DNA from: Rhipicephalus microplus
Taxonomy: Eukaryota > Arthropoda > Arachnida > Ixodida > Ixodidae
Direction of reading: 5' to 3'
DNA: 64,000 nucleotides
Assembly: GCF_043290135.1 (NCBI RefSeq)
Contig: NC_134707.1
Location: 75,326,508 to 75,390,507 of the forward strand
Shown: in pieces, positions 30,791 to 41,606 of the stretch
Layout: every line of letters starts with the position of its first letter
How positions within the stretch are numbered: the first letter of the stretch is position 1
Program-made: the position numbers and the translations under genes
Notes under the pieces: model-generated
Told to the model about the DNA's origin: nothing
The model's input: only the letters and a program-made list of their open reading frames with translations
Database searches by the model: none

Positions 30791-30792
<2 letters not shown>
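30034..30792. other. Spacer with no recognised feature
   Basis: A pair of overlapping frames on opposite strands (30221-30455) is open, with a hydrophobic stretch FVFIFVVIAIMGP on the minus strand, but no start or splice context supports a gene. Confidence 0.35.
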
Positions 30793-30999
<207 letters not shown>

Positions 31000-31369
31000 C
31001 GGAGACACAGACGCGCAAAGTGCCTATATTATGCACATAAATGCTTCGTATTTTTGTGTAACATCAATTCTGAAACTACGTGGGATCTGCCAATTTCTAT
31101 GGCCATACGCAAAGTAGTCTGAACTGGGCAAATAAAAATGTGTATATGGTAGTCTAGAGAAATTCTGGATAGCCATCCGCTACATCCCAAGCTGTAATCA
31201 CAGTTACTACTGATGCACTAAATTGAATGTTTGGGAACCAAGTATACGACCTAATAGAGTATGTCATATAAACGTTCGTTTTTAGGCTAGTTGTGCATTT
31301 CATCAGGAAAAATTTTCATAGCTTATCCAAATAGTGAATGCTGATGAGTAAGGCGAAGCGTTCTTTCCT

Positions 31370-32240
31370 CCGTGCGTGAGTCTGTGCTTCTGTCTGTCTG
31401 ACCGTGCGTCAGTTTATCCGTCCAACCGTGCTTCCGTTCGTTCATTCGTTCTTGCAGCAGTGCGTCTGTCCATCCGTGCGTCGGTCCATGAGTCCGTTCA
31501 TGCTTCCTTCACCCATGCGTCCATCCGTGCCTCTGTCCGTGTCCTCATCCATTCCTATGTCCGGTTGTACGCACGGACAGAAGCACGAGTGAACGGAGGG
31601 TGGGACGGAAGCACGGACGGACTGATGGACGCATGGATGGATGTATGGACGGAAGCAAAATCGAACGCATGCATGGACAGACAGACACACGGAAAGACAG
31701 ATGGACCCACGGACGGAAACAGGGACGAACGCACGCAAGGACAGACAGCCGGATGGTCAAAGGCACGGACGGGTGGATGAGAGTACGGACAGACTGATGG
31801 AAGCATGGACAGACGCATGGAAGGAAGCAAGAACAAACACACGAATGGGCAGACGGATCGTAAGGCAGAAGCACGGACGCACACACGAAAGGATAGAAGC
31901 ACGAACACACGGATGGACGGATGGACTCACAGAAGAAAGCAAGGACGGATGGGCGGATGGACGGACGCATGGATGAACGGAAGCATGAATTTACTCATGC
32001 ATGAACAGACAGACAGCCAGACAGAAGTACAGACAGATGACGGAAGCACAGGCAACCGCATAGATGAATATACGCACGGAGGGATGGACAGAAGCATGCA
32101 GAGGCAGAAAGACGAACGTATGCTTGGGTGGACGGACAGGCAAACGTAGAGACGCACGGACGGTTGGACACAGGTATAGACGAACGGACCCTTCGCCCTT
32201 CTCATTATCGTATACTCCATAGATATGGTGTGAAAATCAC
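31370..32240. repeat. Long inverted tetranucleotide satellite (copy 4 of the satellite-bearing repeat)
   Basis: 31375-31573 is built from CCGT/TCCG-type units and 31574-32165 from the complementary GGAC/ACGG-type units, so the strand bias flips at about 31573. The right end carries the conserved flank CCTTCTCATTATCGTATACT plus ATAGATATGGTGTG. The long Arg/Thr/Gly or Ser/Pro/Val frames on both strands are satellite translations. Confidence 0.8.
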
Positions 32241-32461
32241 TGACGCCATGTAGTTACAATTTTCTCAAGGATGGATGGATGGGTGGATTGATATGGCTGT
32301 ACCCTTTAAATCAGGCGGTGTCTAACGCCCCCAAGCCGTAATACTTAGAGAACCAAAAACCAGATTTATTGTTGTTCCTTTAAAAAATGAGATTCAGCAC
32401 ACGTACTTTGCAGCGAAGGGTTTAAATTTCACTCGTGCCTTGACTTTAGCCACCAATCAGA

Positions 32462-33909
32462 TTACCTTCTTCTAGTTAATTCTACCCGCTGAAAGTCTAT
32501 TTTGCCCTCCCTGTCCCTTGTCTCCAGTGCTTTAAAAACCTCTGCGCCATCATCTTGAACTATTGGGTGAAGCCCTCTACAGAATATTATCAAGTGTTTG
32601 GCAGTTTCCTCTTCCTCTCCACACGCACTGCATACCCTTCGTGTTGGCCTAATATGTCTTGGTTCGCAATACTCCCGTCCTGGCCTCAAACAGTAGAGAA
32701 GTAACCGAGTATTATCATAGATTCTTTCGTTGGCGATTTCCTGCTTAAAAGTTCAATAGCTCTCTAGTGCGGACATCTTAATCATGCCAATTCTCCGCAT
32801 ATCGGTCTCAGATTCCTTCGCCTTCTTCTTAACCTATAATTCTTTTTGGTTTGGTCCCCTGCTGTTTTCTAAGTATTTACTAGTCAATTTTCTAATTCGC
32901 TTTCTCCATTTTGTACCGACATTCTTCATGTACAAGTCGCTTAACACCTTCCTAGCCCAACGCTCCTCCGCCATTTTTCTCCATCGCTTCTCAAATTTTA
33001 TATCGCTGCTAGCTTCCTTGCCCTCAAACGATGTCCATCTCATATCACCTTGTACTCCCTGATTTGGTGTATTCCCGTGAGCTCCAAAGGCAAGCCTACC
33101 TATTCCGTGTTGCTTAATTTCTAATCTCTCTTGAACTTCTCATCTCATGCACAAGACCGCATTGCCGAACGTCAGACCAGGAACCATGACCCCTTTCGAT
33201 ATTCCTGTTACAGTATCATACCTATTGCAATTCCCCAGTGCCCTGTTTTTCATCACCACTGCATTCCTGTTACCTTTAGTCGTCACGTATATTTCGTGTT
33301 TCCTTAGGTACTCGTCTCATTGCTTATCCATACGCCCAGCTATTTGTATTTATCTGTTATTTCTAGCGTGACCTCTTGTATTCTAAGCTCACTACCTTCA
33401 TTATCACTAAACCATGACTGCTGCATTTTCCTTACTGAATCTGAAATCTAATTTATCTCCCACATTACCGAAGATGTCCATCAATCTCTGCAAATCTCCT
33501 TGTTGTCGGCCACTCGCACTATATCATCTGCGTACATCAATGCTGGTAGTGCCTGCGCAATGAGTTTTCCTTGTTTGACGAAAGAAAGGTTGCAGCCCAG
33601 TTCACTTCCCTCTAATTTGGCCTTTAATCCTTGTAGGTAAATCATGAGTAATAATGATGACAGAGAACACGCCTGCCTAAGCCCATGTTTTACCTCTGTG
33701 GGCTTGGATAGCTGTTTTTTCCACTTTATAACTTTCTTGTTATCTTTATAGATATCCTTCCAAAGATTAGTGACTCCAACTTCCACCCCTAGTGTATCCA
33801 GTATTCCCCATAAGTCCTCCTGAACCACGCTATTGTACTCTCCCTTGATATCCAAAAATACTAGCCACTGGCGCCTGTGTTCCTTTTGTGCTATTTCAAT
33901 GCACTGCAT
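32462..33909 (-). pseudogene. LINE A ORF2, RT palm and C-terminal zinc knuckle
   Basis: 33909-33481 contains motif A as WLVFLDIKGEYNSVV (the catalytic first Asp is kept), then a GLRQACSLSSLL block (GLRQGCPLSPLL expected) and ALMYADDIVRVADN with the catalytic YADD intact. The frame then breaks repeatedly. The last block (32689-32462) ends ORF2 with CSACGEEEETAKHLIIFC, a C-x2-C-x8-H-x4-C knuckle. The GxRQGCPLSP style separates this family from the CR1-like LINE at 48-51 kb, which has GVPQGSILGP. Clade not assigned. Confidence 0.82.
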
Positions 33910-34101
33910 CAGTGAGAATACATTGTCTTCTAACCTCCTGTGTTTCCGAAACCCAATCTGCAGTTACCCCATAACCCCCTCATCCTCTGCCCATGCCTCC
34001 AATCTTTCCTTTATAATCTGCATCGCCAGCCTGTAGACCACTGATGTCACTATTAAAAGACGGCAGTTGTTTATGTCAGCTTAGTCCCCTTTTTTTATAG
34101 A

Positions 34102-34302
34102 TCATGTCATCCTGCTAAGCTTCCATCCAATGGAGACTTCACCATCGATTATTATTTTGCTCACTGTCTCTTTCAATGCTTGCTTAGAGTTCGGACCTAA
34201 TGTCTTTACCAGAATAATCGGAATGCCATCTGGGCCTGTTGATGTATTATTAGGAACCCTCTTCTCAGCCTTTTCCCACTCTCCTTGTGAAAATGGAGCC
34301 AT
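34102..34302 (-). pseudogene. LINE A ORF2, RT N-terminal block
   Basis: Minus-strand frame with VPNNTSTGPDGIPIILVKTLG, the RT N-terminal GPDGIP motif, equivalent to NSTSTGPDGIPLMLRKKLG in copy C. Frameshifts and stops separate it from the palm block. Confidence 0.78.
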
Positions 34303-34892
34303 TGCGCCACTTGATTCATCCTTGTCTATTGTGGTGAATACAGCACTTCTTTGTTGAAATTTTTCTGTGACCCTTGTTCTTATATATATTCAATAGCTTC
34401 GTCTCCTTCTAGCATAGCACCTTGAGCTGTAGTTATAAACCTCTGCTCTAGGCTCGTCTCATTTGTTAGGGAGTATCAATGGTTCCAAAACTTCGCAGCC
34501 GCCTTTCCATCCTTCTTTTGTACTTCTGCCAGCCACTGAGCTCCCTTTCTTCTAATCTTTTCATTTATCAGAATGTATGCAAACCTTCTACAGCTTAGAA
34601 AGATTTTTCATTTTCTTTCAACATCATCTGTCGGTTCAACACGCTGCTTAGCATGTCTGTGTTCTCTAGAGGCTTCCTGACGTTTTGCTATGGCTCTCTT
34701 AATTTCCTCATCCTAACAACTCTTGTGTTTGTGTCTTCTTTTCCTGGTTGACTTGTCACGTGCCTTAGAAAGCTCTAGTTCGAACAGTCTAATTGGACTC
34801 GTGTATGTCCACACAGTTTTCTTAACCTCAGTGATTAATTTCTCATATTGTTCAGTAGCTATTTCTATTTGGCTTTCTTAATAAAAACTTTT

Positions 34893-35204
34893 CTATAGTT
34901 GCTCATCTTGTCTCCTTTCCACTTTCACTGTTCTTCTAAAACTTAGCTTGATACATTTGCGATCACTACCCAGACTTCTGAAGCCACATTTATCTATGTG
35001 CATTCCTTTGAGCCTATCATACATCCTATGTGACATCAGTGCGTATTTTATCGTCGACTTAGGCCTTCCTACCTCCCATGTTATTTGCCCTTCGCACTTG
35101 TTGGTGGTGTTGCAAATGATCAAATTATGCCTTTCAAACATATTCAAGATCATTTTGCCTGTTGGGTCGGTATACTCATCTATATCTTCTATGTGCGCAT
35201 ACAT
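34893..35204 (-). pseudogene. LINE A ORF2, endonuclease C-terminal part
   Basis: Open stretch with MYAHIEDIDEYTDPTGKM, ERHNLIICNTTNKCEGQIT, STIKYALMSHRMYDRL and SLGSDRKCIKLSF. The catalytic GSDH is GSDR and the Asp of STIDYA is Lys, so the nuclease is inactive. The domain's N-terminal half should continue beyond the SINE but is cut by the Gypsy-2 junction. Confidence 0.8.
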
Positions 35205-35261
35205 AACTTCTATAATTATCCCGCACTCTCCTCCTAATTACTCAATTTCCTTTGATATACA

Positions 35262-35514
35262 TGGCCCCGCCGCGGTGGTCTAGTGGTCAAAGTACTCGGC
35301 TGCTGACCCGCAGGTCGCGGGTTCGAATCCCGGCTGCGGCGGCTGCATTTCCGATGGAGGCGGTCATGTTGTAGGCCCATGTGCTCAGATTTGGGTGCAC
35401 GTTAAAGAACCCCAGGTGGTCAAAATTTCCGGAGCCCTCCACTACGGCGTCTCTCATAATCATATGTTGGGTTTGGGACGTTAAACCCCACATATCAATC
35501 AATCAATCGTCAAA
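35262..35514 (+). mobile_element. tRNA-derived SINE (Ruka-like), copy 7, best preserved
   Basis: Head CCCCGCCGCGG, perfect-looking A box TGGTCTAGTGG (35276-35286) and B box GGTTCGAATCC (35320-35330), the internal Pol III promoter of the tRNA-like part. A SINE-specific body ending TTAAACCCCACATATC and an (AATC)n tail follow. A 14-bp target duplication TCCTTTGATATACA (35248-35261 and 35515-35528) surrounds it. The uninterrupted target is preserved in LINE B at about 46096-46109. It is not a functional tRNA gene: the acceptor stem does not close. Confidence 0.96.
35276..35330 (+). promoter_or_regulatory. Internal RNA polymerase III promoter of SINE copy 7
   Basis: A box TGGTCTAGTGG and B box GGTTCGAATCC match tRNA-gene consensus, with 33 bp between them. 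It is the only SINE copy here with both boxes unmutated, so this copy is the best candidate for transcription. Confidence 0.75.
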
Positions 35515-35567
35515 TCCTTTGATATACACACCACCATTGCCTGGTTTTCCTATCTTGCCTTTGCTCA

Positions 35568-35816
35568 AGTTTTGTTATCGCCCCAAAACACTACACGATT
35601 CTCAGCACAAACCGGGCTTGCTGTTTTCGAGAAGCTTCCGGACTTTAGTAGATTATTTCGATGAGATCACGCCCACTCTGTGAACTGTACAGATTATTTT
35701 GGATCCTGCGCCACCGCCAGCGATAACGCTAGAACATTCGACGGCAACAGTATAAATGCGGACGCGCTTCGCCACTTATCTGTAGTTGATCGACGGCCGA
35801 CGCTCCGTTCACCGCT
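35568..35816 (+). repeat. Gypsy-2 5' LTR, left piece
   Basis: Matches the 3' LTR from its position about 17 onward, beginning TCAAGTTTTGTTATCGCCCC. It contains the TATA box and ends at ACCGCT, where the Tx1-like LINE is inserted. Confidence 0.9.
35751..35757 (+). promoter_or_regulatory. TATA box of the Gypsy-2 5' LTR
   Basis: TATAAAT, at the same place as in the 3' LTR (45043-45049). With the polyadenylation signal AATAAA (40736-40741; 45168-45173) it defines the expected U3-R-U5 layout. The inserted LINE now separates this promoter from the element's genes by 4.9 kb. Confidence 0.6.
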
Positions 35817-35989
35817 TAACTGGCGCCGGGATTCCCGCGACCAGGCACGCTGCCAGTCGTCGACCTCATCTTATCGAGCATCAAGCAAACCCCTGGACAA
35901 CCCCCCGGCTCTGTCTAGGCCTTCATCGTGAGCCGACGCCCGGGCACCACAGCGCAAGCCATGGGAGCCAGGGCCAGGACAAAAGTGGG

Positions 35990-37309
35990 ATGGCTTTCGC
36001 AGCGCCACCGCCGAAAGCTCATTGCTTTAAGTTCAGCGCTACACAGGGGAGCATCATCGACGACATCATAGATGCCCTTGAAGCCGTGACCAGCCCAGCC
36101 GGTATCAAGTCCCTCCAGCACATGGGAGGTGCAAAGTTTGGCACCGCAGCCGCAAACGTCCAGCAAGCCACCAAGCTGAAGAGCCGGAGCGCCATTCTCT
36201 TGAACGGCGAATCAGTTCCACTAGTCAGCGTAGGCCCTGAAATAGTCCACGTCACAGTCTTCCGGGTACCGCTGTGAGTAAGCGACGCAGCCCTGTCGAC
36301 TGCTTTCTCCGCCTACGGCAACGTGCAACATATCCACGCGCCAGTGTTCAAGGGCCGCCCTGGGGTTGGCACAGGTGTCCGTGTGGCGCAAGTGGAAATG
36401 AAAAGCTAAATACCGAACTTTCTGACAGTCCAAGGCTACAATGTCATGTGGGACTACCGGGGCGTCAAGAAAGTGTGCTCTATGTGCAGGAATGCTGGCC
36501 ACATGGCCAAAGATTGGGCCACGCCCCGTTGCACGCGCTGCAACGTGTTTGTACATGCCACAGAGGAATGCGCAGAACCGTGCCGCAAATGCTCGGGCAG
36601 CCATGCAACAGCTGACTGCGTACGTCCGAAGTCCTTCGCAGCAGCTGCAGCAGCGGCAACCGAAGAACAAGCGTGCACCGACCTCACGTCCGGATTGCAA
36701 GATGAATATCCGGCGCTCGAGCCTGCGAGCGACACTGACGCAAGTGACACTGACGCCCATGCTGAACCACAAGACGCAGGAGACCTGCCTCCACTGTCTG
36801 AGAAAGCCTCGTCAACCCTTCACACCCCGTCTGAGACCAGCGACTTCTCGCCGGATGCCTATGAAGAACACAGCTCATTCAAAGCCGAAGCCCGAGTGCC
36901 CGTACTTAGCAGAGACCACGAGAGCTACAGCTCTGACACAGTTGGCACCACCAGTAGCTCCGAGGCGCCGAGAGCTTCGATGGGACGCGGCACCCGAACA
37001 ACGGGACATGCAGACGCTTCGGTCATCAGCCCAGACAAGACCACAACGGTGATTATGCCACTGACAACGACGAGCGCCCGCGCCAGCGAATACTCGGCTC
37101 AGACCCGCAAACTGAGCCTGTCAAACCCCATTTACCAGATTACAGGGGCGGCCGCCGGTGCGAATGTCGGTGCCAGTGGCATGGAAATAGACCGTTCAGC
37201 CACCAAACGAGCGCACCCACCGACCACGGACTCCGAGGGCTCTACGGACAGTAGTAATCCCCAAAAGCTCGCTAATGCTCTGACGACGTCAGAGCATTTC
37301 TCTCTTTAG
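35990..37309 (+). pseudogene. Tx1-like LINE ORF1 (RRM-like plus three zinc knuckles)
   Basis: 440 codons from ATG 35990 in one frame, broken only by TGA at 36275 and TAA at 36407. After an N-terminal region comes an RRM-like stretch (VSDAALSTAFSAYGNVQHIH), then three knuckles: CSMCRNAGHMAKDW (last Cys is Trp), CTRCNVFVHATEEC and CRKCSGSHATADC. The C-terminal half is acidic and Ser/Thr-rich without a recognised domain. ORF1 proteins of this group coat the element RNA. The stop at 36275 sits where Trp (TGG) is likely. Confidence 0.82.
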
Positions 37310-37390
37310 TTTTGTTCACTCGTTGAGCGCTCGCCCCACTCCCTGCAAGAGGTTTCTCTTAAGTTTGCGTGCACTCCCCCTATTTTCAAA

Positions 37391-40286
37391 ATGGCTATGG
37401 TGCATTTTCTCTCCTTAAACGTCAGGGGTTTCAGACGCCGAGATAAGCAGAGAGAAGTCATGCACTTTTCAAGGTCACGTGATGTCGATATCCTTTTCCT
37501 ACAGGAATATAATTTTAGAACCCCCTTTGATGTGCAATCCTTTTGTTCACATTGTGGAGCCGAGGCTTTTTTTTGCTGACTGATTCGAAGATGTGCGGAG
37601 TCGGAGTTGTTTTTTGACACCAGCACTACGTCGAAGAGCACACTGTGTTAATGGTCTTGACGGCCGCCCCCTAGCAGTAGACTTTGACCTTCACGGCAGA
37701 CGGGTAAGCGCGCTCGTAATATATGCCCCAGCTCAACGTGGGGGCACGGCCAATATTTTCAATTCACTCGACTCATTTATGTTTGACAGTTACCAGACTT
37801 TCTTAGCTGGAGATTTCAACTGTGTTGAGGACACCGACAGAGATGCGCGCGGACGCAGACAAAGCAGACAATATAGCGGAGTTAGCGCATTGCGACAACT
37901 CATCCGCAATTTCAAGCTCAGGGATGCGTAGGTCGACACTCACTAAGTCTTAGTTCGCACACGGCTGCGCAGTCTTTTATCAACGGACGACCGGTTTCAG
38001 ATCCAGCGGTTCTTCGAAGTGTTCGAACGGCTCCTTGGGTGAACGCATGCATGTTCCTTTCGTTCAGTTGCCGAACGGCGAACAGTCTACACGAGCAGAA
38101 GACATAATGAGGGTCTTTGAAACACATTTTTCGAATGTTTTCAGGGCGGAGAACGCGAGCGACGTAAACTACACCACTATAGTGAACGAGTTTTGCACGG
38201 GAATTTTCCGCGTACCGGAGGAGCTCCGCGATGGTCTGTGCAGCCCAGTGACGCTGGATGAATTACGCTTTGTGCTTCAGCACATGAACGCAACCACCGC
38301 CGCCGGCCCTGACAGGATACCTTTGAGTTTCTACAATACCTTCCTTGAAACAGTACAAGACCACCTTTTGACAATGCTAAATGGGCTTCTTGCTGACGGA
38401 ATCAGACCGAATACGTTTCGTGAGAGCAGACTTATACTTTTGCTTAAAAGCGAGGTAGAGCCGTCCGACCAGAGGGCGTAAAGCGCCCATTTTCCTACTT
38501 AACTCGGATTATAAGATATTGACAGCCATTCTTGCAAACCGCATAACAATCATTCTACCGGAAATAGTAAGCGACATACAAACATGCTGTGTCCCAGGTC
38601 GTACGATCTATACCTCGCTTGCGCTGACTCGCGATTTATTCACGTACGCTATAAGAACACAAATATCTGGCGTTTTATTTTCCTTGGACCAGGAAAAAGC
38701 TTTTGATCACGTAGAATGGAACTATATCTTCGGTGTGCTTGAGTGTAATGGCTTCCAAGCACATTTAACCGACACCCTCCATTTACTCTACACAGACTTA
38801 GAAACGTCATTAGTGAATGGCTATACATCAGAACCTATTGCAGTAAGTAGGGGCATTCGACAAGGCTGTCCCCTCTCCGAAATTCTCTTTGTATTATGCA
38901 TAGATCTATTATTAAAACAAATCCAGAAATGTACTTCGATACGTGGTTTCCCTTTTCCAGGCTTGGGCGAAGTGAAAGTAGCGGCTTACGCCAATGGCAT
39001 CTCGTTGTTTATTCGGAACATAGATAGCTACAGAGCCTTTCTGCGAATATTCCGCACGTATATTTACCTGTCGGGAGCACTTCTTAATCCCGGAAAAAGC
39101 AAGGCATTGTGCTTTCGGATGCACATTAAAGAGTTTCCTGATGGCGTCCAAATCGTCCAAGGCGTTAAACTCTTAGGTGTAACTTTTCTTTTGACTGGTG
39201 AGGTAGCCCGCACCACATGAAAAGAAATCCAACACAAAGTGAACAGACGCATTGAAGTCGCCAGAACGTTTCAACTACCTTTTACTGAAAGAGCTTATCT
39301 AAATCCAACATAACAGCGCCACTGCTTTATGTAGCCAGAATTGCACGACTACCTCGACGGGTTTTGCTGAGAGTGGCTACTGCGTGCGGCTCCTTTTTTT
39401 GAGATGGCCACGCCGAAGCTGTTGCCAAAGCCCTGGTCCGCCTACCAGTAAGTGGGGAGGGCTCAGTATGCCCAACCTTGATGTAATGTGCCGCATGTTG
39501 GCTCTCAAAAACACCTGGGCACTCTTAGAGAACTCATCGTATCGAGGCAGGCAACTTGTAGTGTATCTGCTAGGAACCTCTAGAATACTTTTTGGTTCAG
39601 CAAACGAAACGGGACCAGCTCCTGAGCAGCCACCACCGTATTACATACATGGTATAAAATCTTTGCAACAATGGCGAAACGATTTTCCTGTTCAAGAACT
39701 TATGGAAATGTCCACCACCGACATGAGCGAAATAATAGCATTTAAAAGCCTATCTGAAGAACAACGCCGGAAATGCCGGGCGAAAAGACGATGGACTCTT
39801 ACAAACACGTCTCTCCCCTCAGAGGTCCGTGACCTCAACTGGCTCAGGGAGTGGGGGGCTTTACCAACGGCCGACTGCCTTGCGGCGTGGGGCATGGCGC
39901 CCTCCGCCACATGCCCGCAATGCGGTCGCGTCGAAACACTGAACCATGTCTTCTATGAATGTATAGTAGCGCGCACCTTTTGGCGCATGGTTACCAGGAT
40001 GTTCCAAACAAGTATGCAGTGGAAGTCTAGCCAAAGGGATAACTTTGTCGTACTCTTAATGGCTATCGGATCCTTCGTCTTATGGAAACGAAGGGGACTG
40101 GCCTGCCTGAGGGGACGCCCCAGGAGAGCCATGTTTCCCCTACTACATCGGCTAAGCAACATAATGCTTATTCATCCTAATGCAGAACTAGTCATGCTGG
40201 AAGAGGAGGCTCTCCTCCGACGGTGGTCTACACGATTTATTATCGTGAAAAACAACAGAGTGTCCATGCCTTTCCTCCCTTATTGA
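37391..40286 (+). pseudogene. Tx1-like LINE ORF2 (endonuclease, RT, zinc knuckle)
   Basis: Begins MAMVHFLSLNVRGFRRRDKQ, the AP-endonuclease start, with Glu in FLQEYN. The second block (to 37931) has TFLAGDFNCVEDTDRD. The end of the nuclease (SDH region) and much of the linker are deleted around 37930-37985. RT runs 38035-39220 with AAGPDRIPLSFYN, LDQEKAFDHVEW, RGIRQGCPLSEILF and AAYANGISLF: catalytic YADD is YANG (38987-38998). The C-terminus (39384-40286) is a 300-codon open frame ending after CPQCGRVETLNHVFYEC. Blocks lie in four different frames. Confidence 0.85.
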
Positions 40287-40672
40287 GGAGGTGGGCTTGA
40301 GCTTGTACCACTGTAACATTACAGTGTGTATTTTTCTTTTCTTCTTTAGAAACATGTATTTTTGTGCAATATTTTTCTTGAGCGCGAGAGCAAATTGTCC
40401 TCACAGGTGAATGCAAAACATCTGCTACACTGTAAATGACCTCACCTTGTTTGTTCATATAGCTTTACTGTTCATTTAAGTTTAATCATCTCGATGTCAT
40501 GAATGACCTGTCTTTGTTGTACAATTTTTGCATTGTACGTCACTGCATATGCTATAAGTTCTTTCGCTGTATATAACAGCTTGCATTGTACATACGCATT
40601 GTTCCCCATTCCCCATTTTTATGTGTGCACATAAGCTGTGTAAGATATATACGGAAATAAAATTCTCTTAAA

Positions 40673-40797
40673 CGCTATCAGTGCAAGACTGCTACTGTAA
40701 TCGGACTTTCCGTTTCCCGGGCACAGGTTCGACCAAATAAACAGTTAAATTTCAACGCAAAGTCTCCTCTCTTCGGCCACGTCACGACTCCGTGACA
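40673..40797 (+). repeat. Gypsy-2 5' LTR, right piece
   Basis: Remainder of the interrupted LTR, containing the polyadenylation signal AATAAA (40736-40741) and ending CGTGACA. The PBS TGGTGGAGGTGCTGG starts at 40800, two bases inside. Confidence 0.9.
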
Positions 40798-40849
40798 TCT
40801 GGTGGAGGTGCTGGGTAAACGAAAAGTCCGACTATTCGCTGGGCTGATC

Positions 40850-41585
40850 AGTAAAGCCGCAAAGACGGTCGCCGAATTCATTTCCGAAGCATCTACGATA
40901 GAGAAGACGCTCGAGATGCGCACGCGGCAATATAACCGTAGCTTCTCGTCTACAAGCTACGCCGGCATTCAAGCGCTTGCAACCACTGACTTGCGTGAGA
41001 CTATCCGAGTGATCGTGCAAGAAGAGCGGCGAAAATTACTTCCTTCAGTGCATCCTCACGTGGAATTCATCGCGGACGTCGCACGCCAGGAGATCCAGCA
41101 GTCGCTGGGCGTTTATCAGCCTGTAGAGCCTTAGCTGCATGCCATGAGCTATGCTGCTGCAGCCCGCTGCCACGCCCCTCCTCCTCGCGCACGCCAAAAC
41201 ACTGCCCATCGCACTTCCGTCGCCAGACGCCACCGCTGCCACCACCCCCATCGACGTCATACCGTTCGCCAGCGGCCCAGCACAGTGCGCCGCTCTGCCA
41301 CCACTGCGGCGCCCACCGCCCGCTCTGCTACCACTGCGGTGAGGCCGGACACACATACCGCCGTTGCCAGTACCGACAGATGGGACTGCGTGGCTTCGCC
41401 GTCAATGCACCGCGTACACAGCCAGGAGAACGGCCTCATGAAATCGCCGACTACCTGAGAGGAACTCAGTGGACTCCACGAAGCCCTTTCCGTTCGCCGT
41501 CTCCCCGCCGCTGCACGTCACCGCACCACCGGCAGTACTCTGGCCCAATGCGGGGCTGGTCTCTTAGCCCGTATCCGGGAAACTA
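40850..41585 (+). pseudogene. Gypsy-2 gag C-terminal remnant
   Basis: The 5' leader passes directly into late gag (SKAAKTVAEFISEASTIEKT, then RETIRVIVQEERRKLLPSV), so the capsid region seen in Gypsy-3 gag (about 500 bp) is deleted. After a stop and frameshift near 41134, the CCHC knuckle CYHCGEAGHTYRRC appears at about 41330-41370, followed by the Arg/Ser/Pro-rich tail ending at 41586. The protease that should follow is missing: no DTG motif lies between 41590 and 41750. Confidence 0.8.
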
Positions 41586-41606
41586 AGGGCAGCAACCGAT
41601 GGAGGT

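Larger units (their letters stand above)
32270..35570 (-). mobile_element. LINE A (esterase-ORF1 LINE family), 5'-deleted copy
   Basis: Minus-strand LINE keeping most of ORF2 and the 3' end. The terminus reads GGGTACAGCCATATCAATCC on the minus strand and ends in a CATCC-type tail at about 32270. Going 5', the C-terminal knuckle, RT, linker and endonuclease follow in order. A SINE interrupts it (35262-35514). The 5' end is cut at 35570, where Gypsy-2 LTR sequence begins. Its part 34385-35570 overlaps LINE B 45230-46147 (about 92% identical by eye), so both flanks of Gypsy-2 carry the same LINE segment. Confidence 0.85.
35817..40672 (+). mobile_element. Tx1/L1-like LINE inserted in the Gypsy-2 5' LTR
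   Basis: 4.86-kb LINE starting TAACTGGCGCCGGG and ending after AATAAA (40656-40661) and a short tail. CGCT at 35813-35816 and 40673-40676 looks like a 4-bp target duplication; the 3' LTR shows the uninterrupted CCGCTATCAG. ORF1 has three zinc knuckles. ORF2 has an L1/Tx1-type RT (FSLDQEKAFDHVEW) and a C-terminal knuckle. Damage: two stops in ORF1, several frameshifts and a deletion in ORF2, and YADD changed to YANG. Confidence 0.87.

Noticed and set aside
31375..32200. Long Cys/Arg- or Ser/Pro-rich proteins on both strands
   Set aside because: Overlapping open frames in all directions arise from degenerate GGAC/TCCG units; none has other protein features.
35266..35340. Functional tRNA gene
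   Set aside because: A and B boxes are perfect, but there is no closing acceptor stem, and the same unit plus a constant about 165-bp body recurs with target duplications. It is a SINE head.
36221..36772. 183-aa minus-strand protein overlapping Tx1-like ORF1
   Set aside because: Shadow of the GC-rich ORF1 frame on the opposite strand. ORF1 itself has zinc knuckles and explains the openness.
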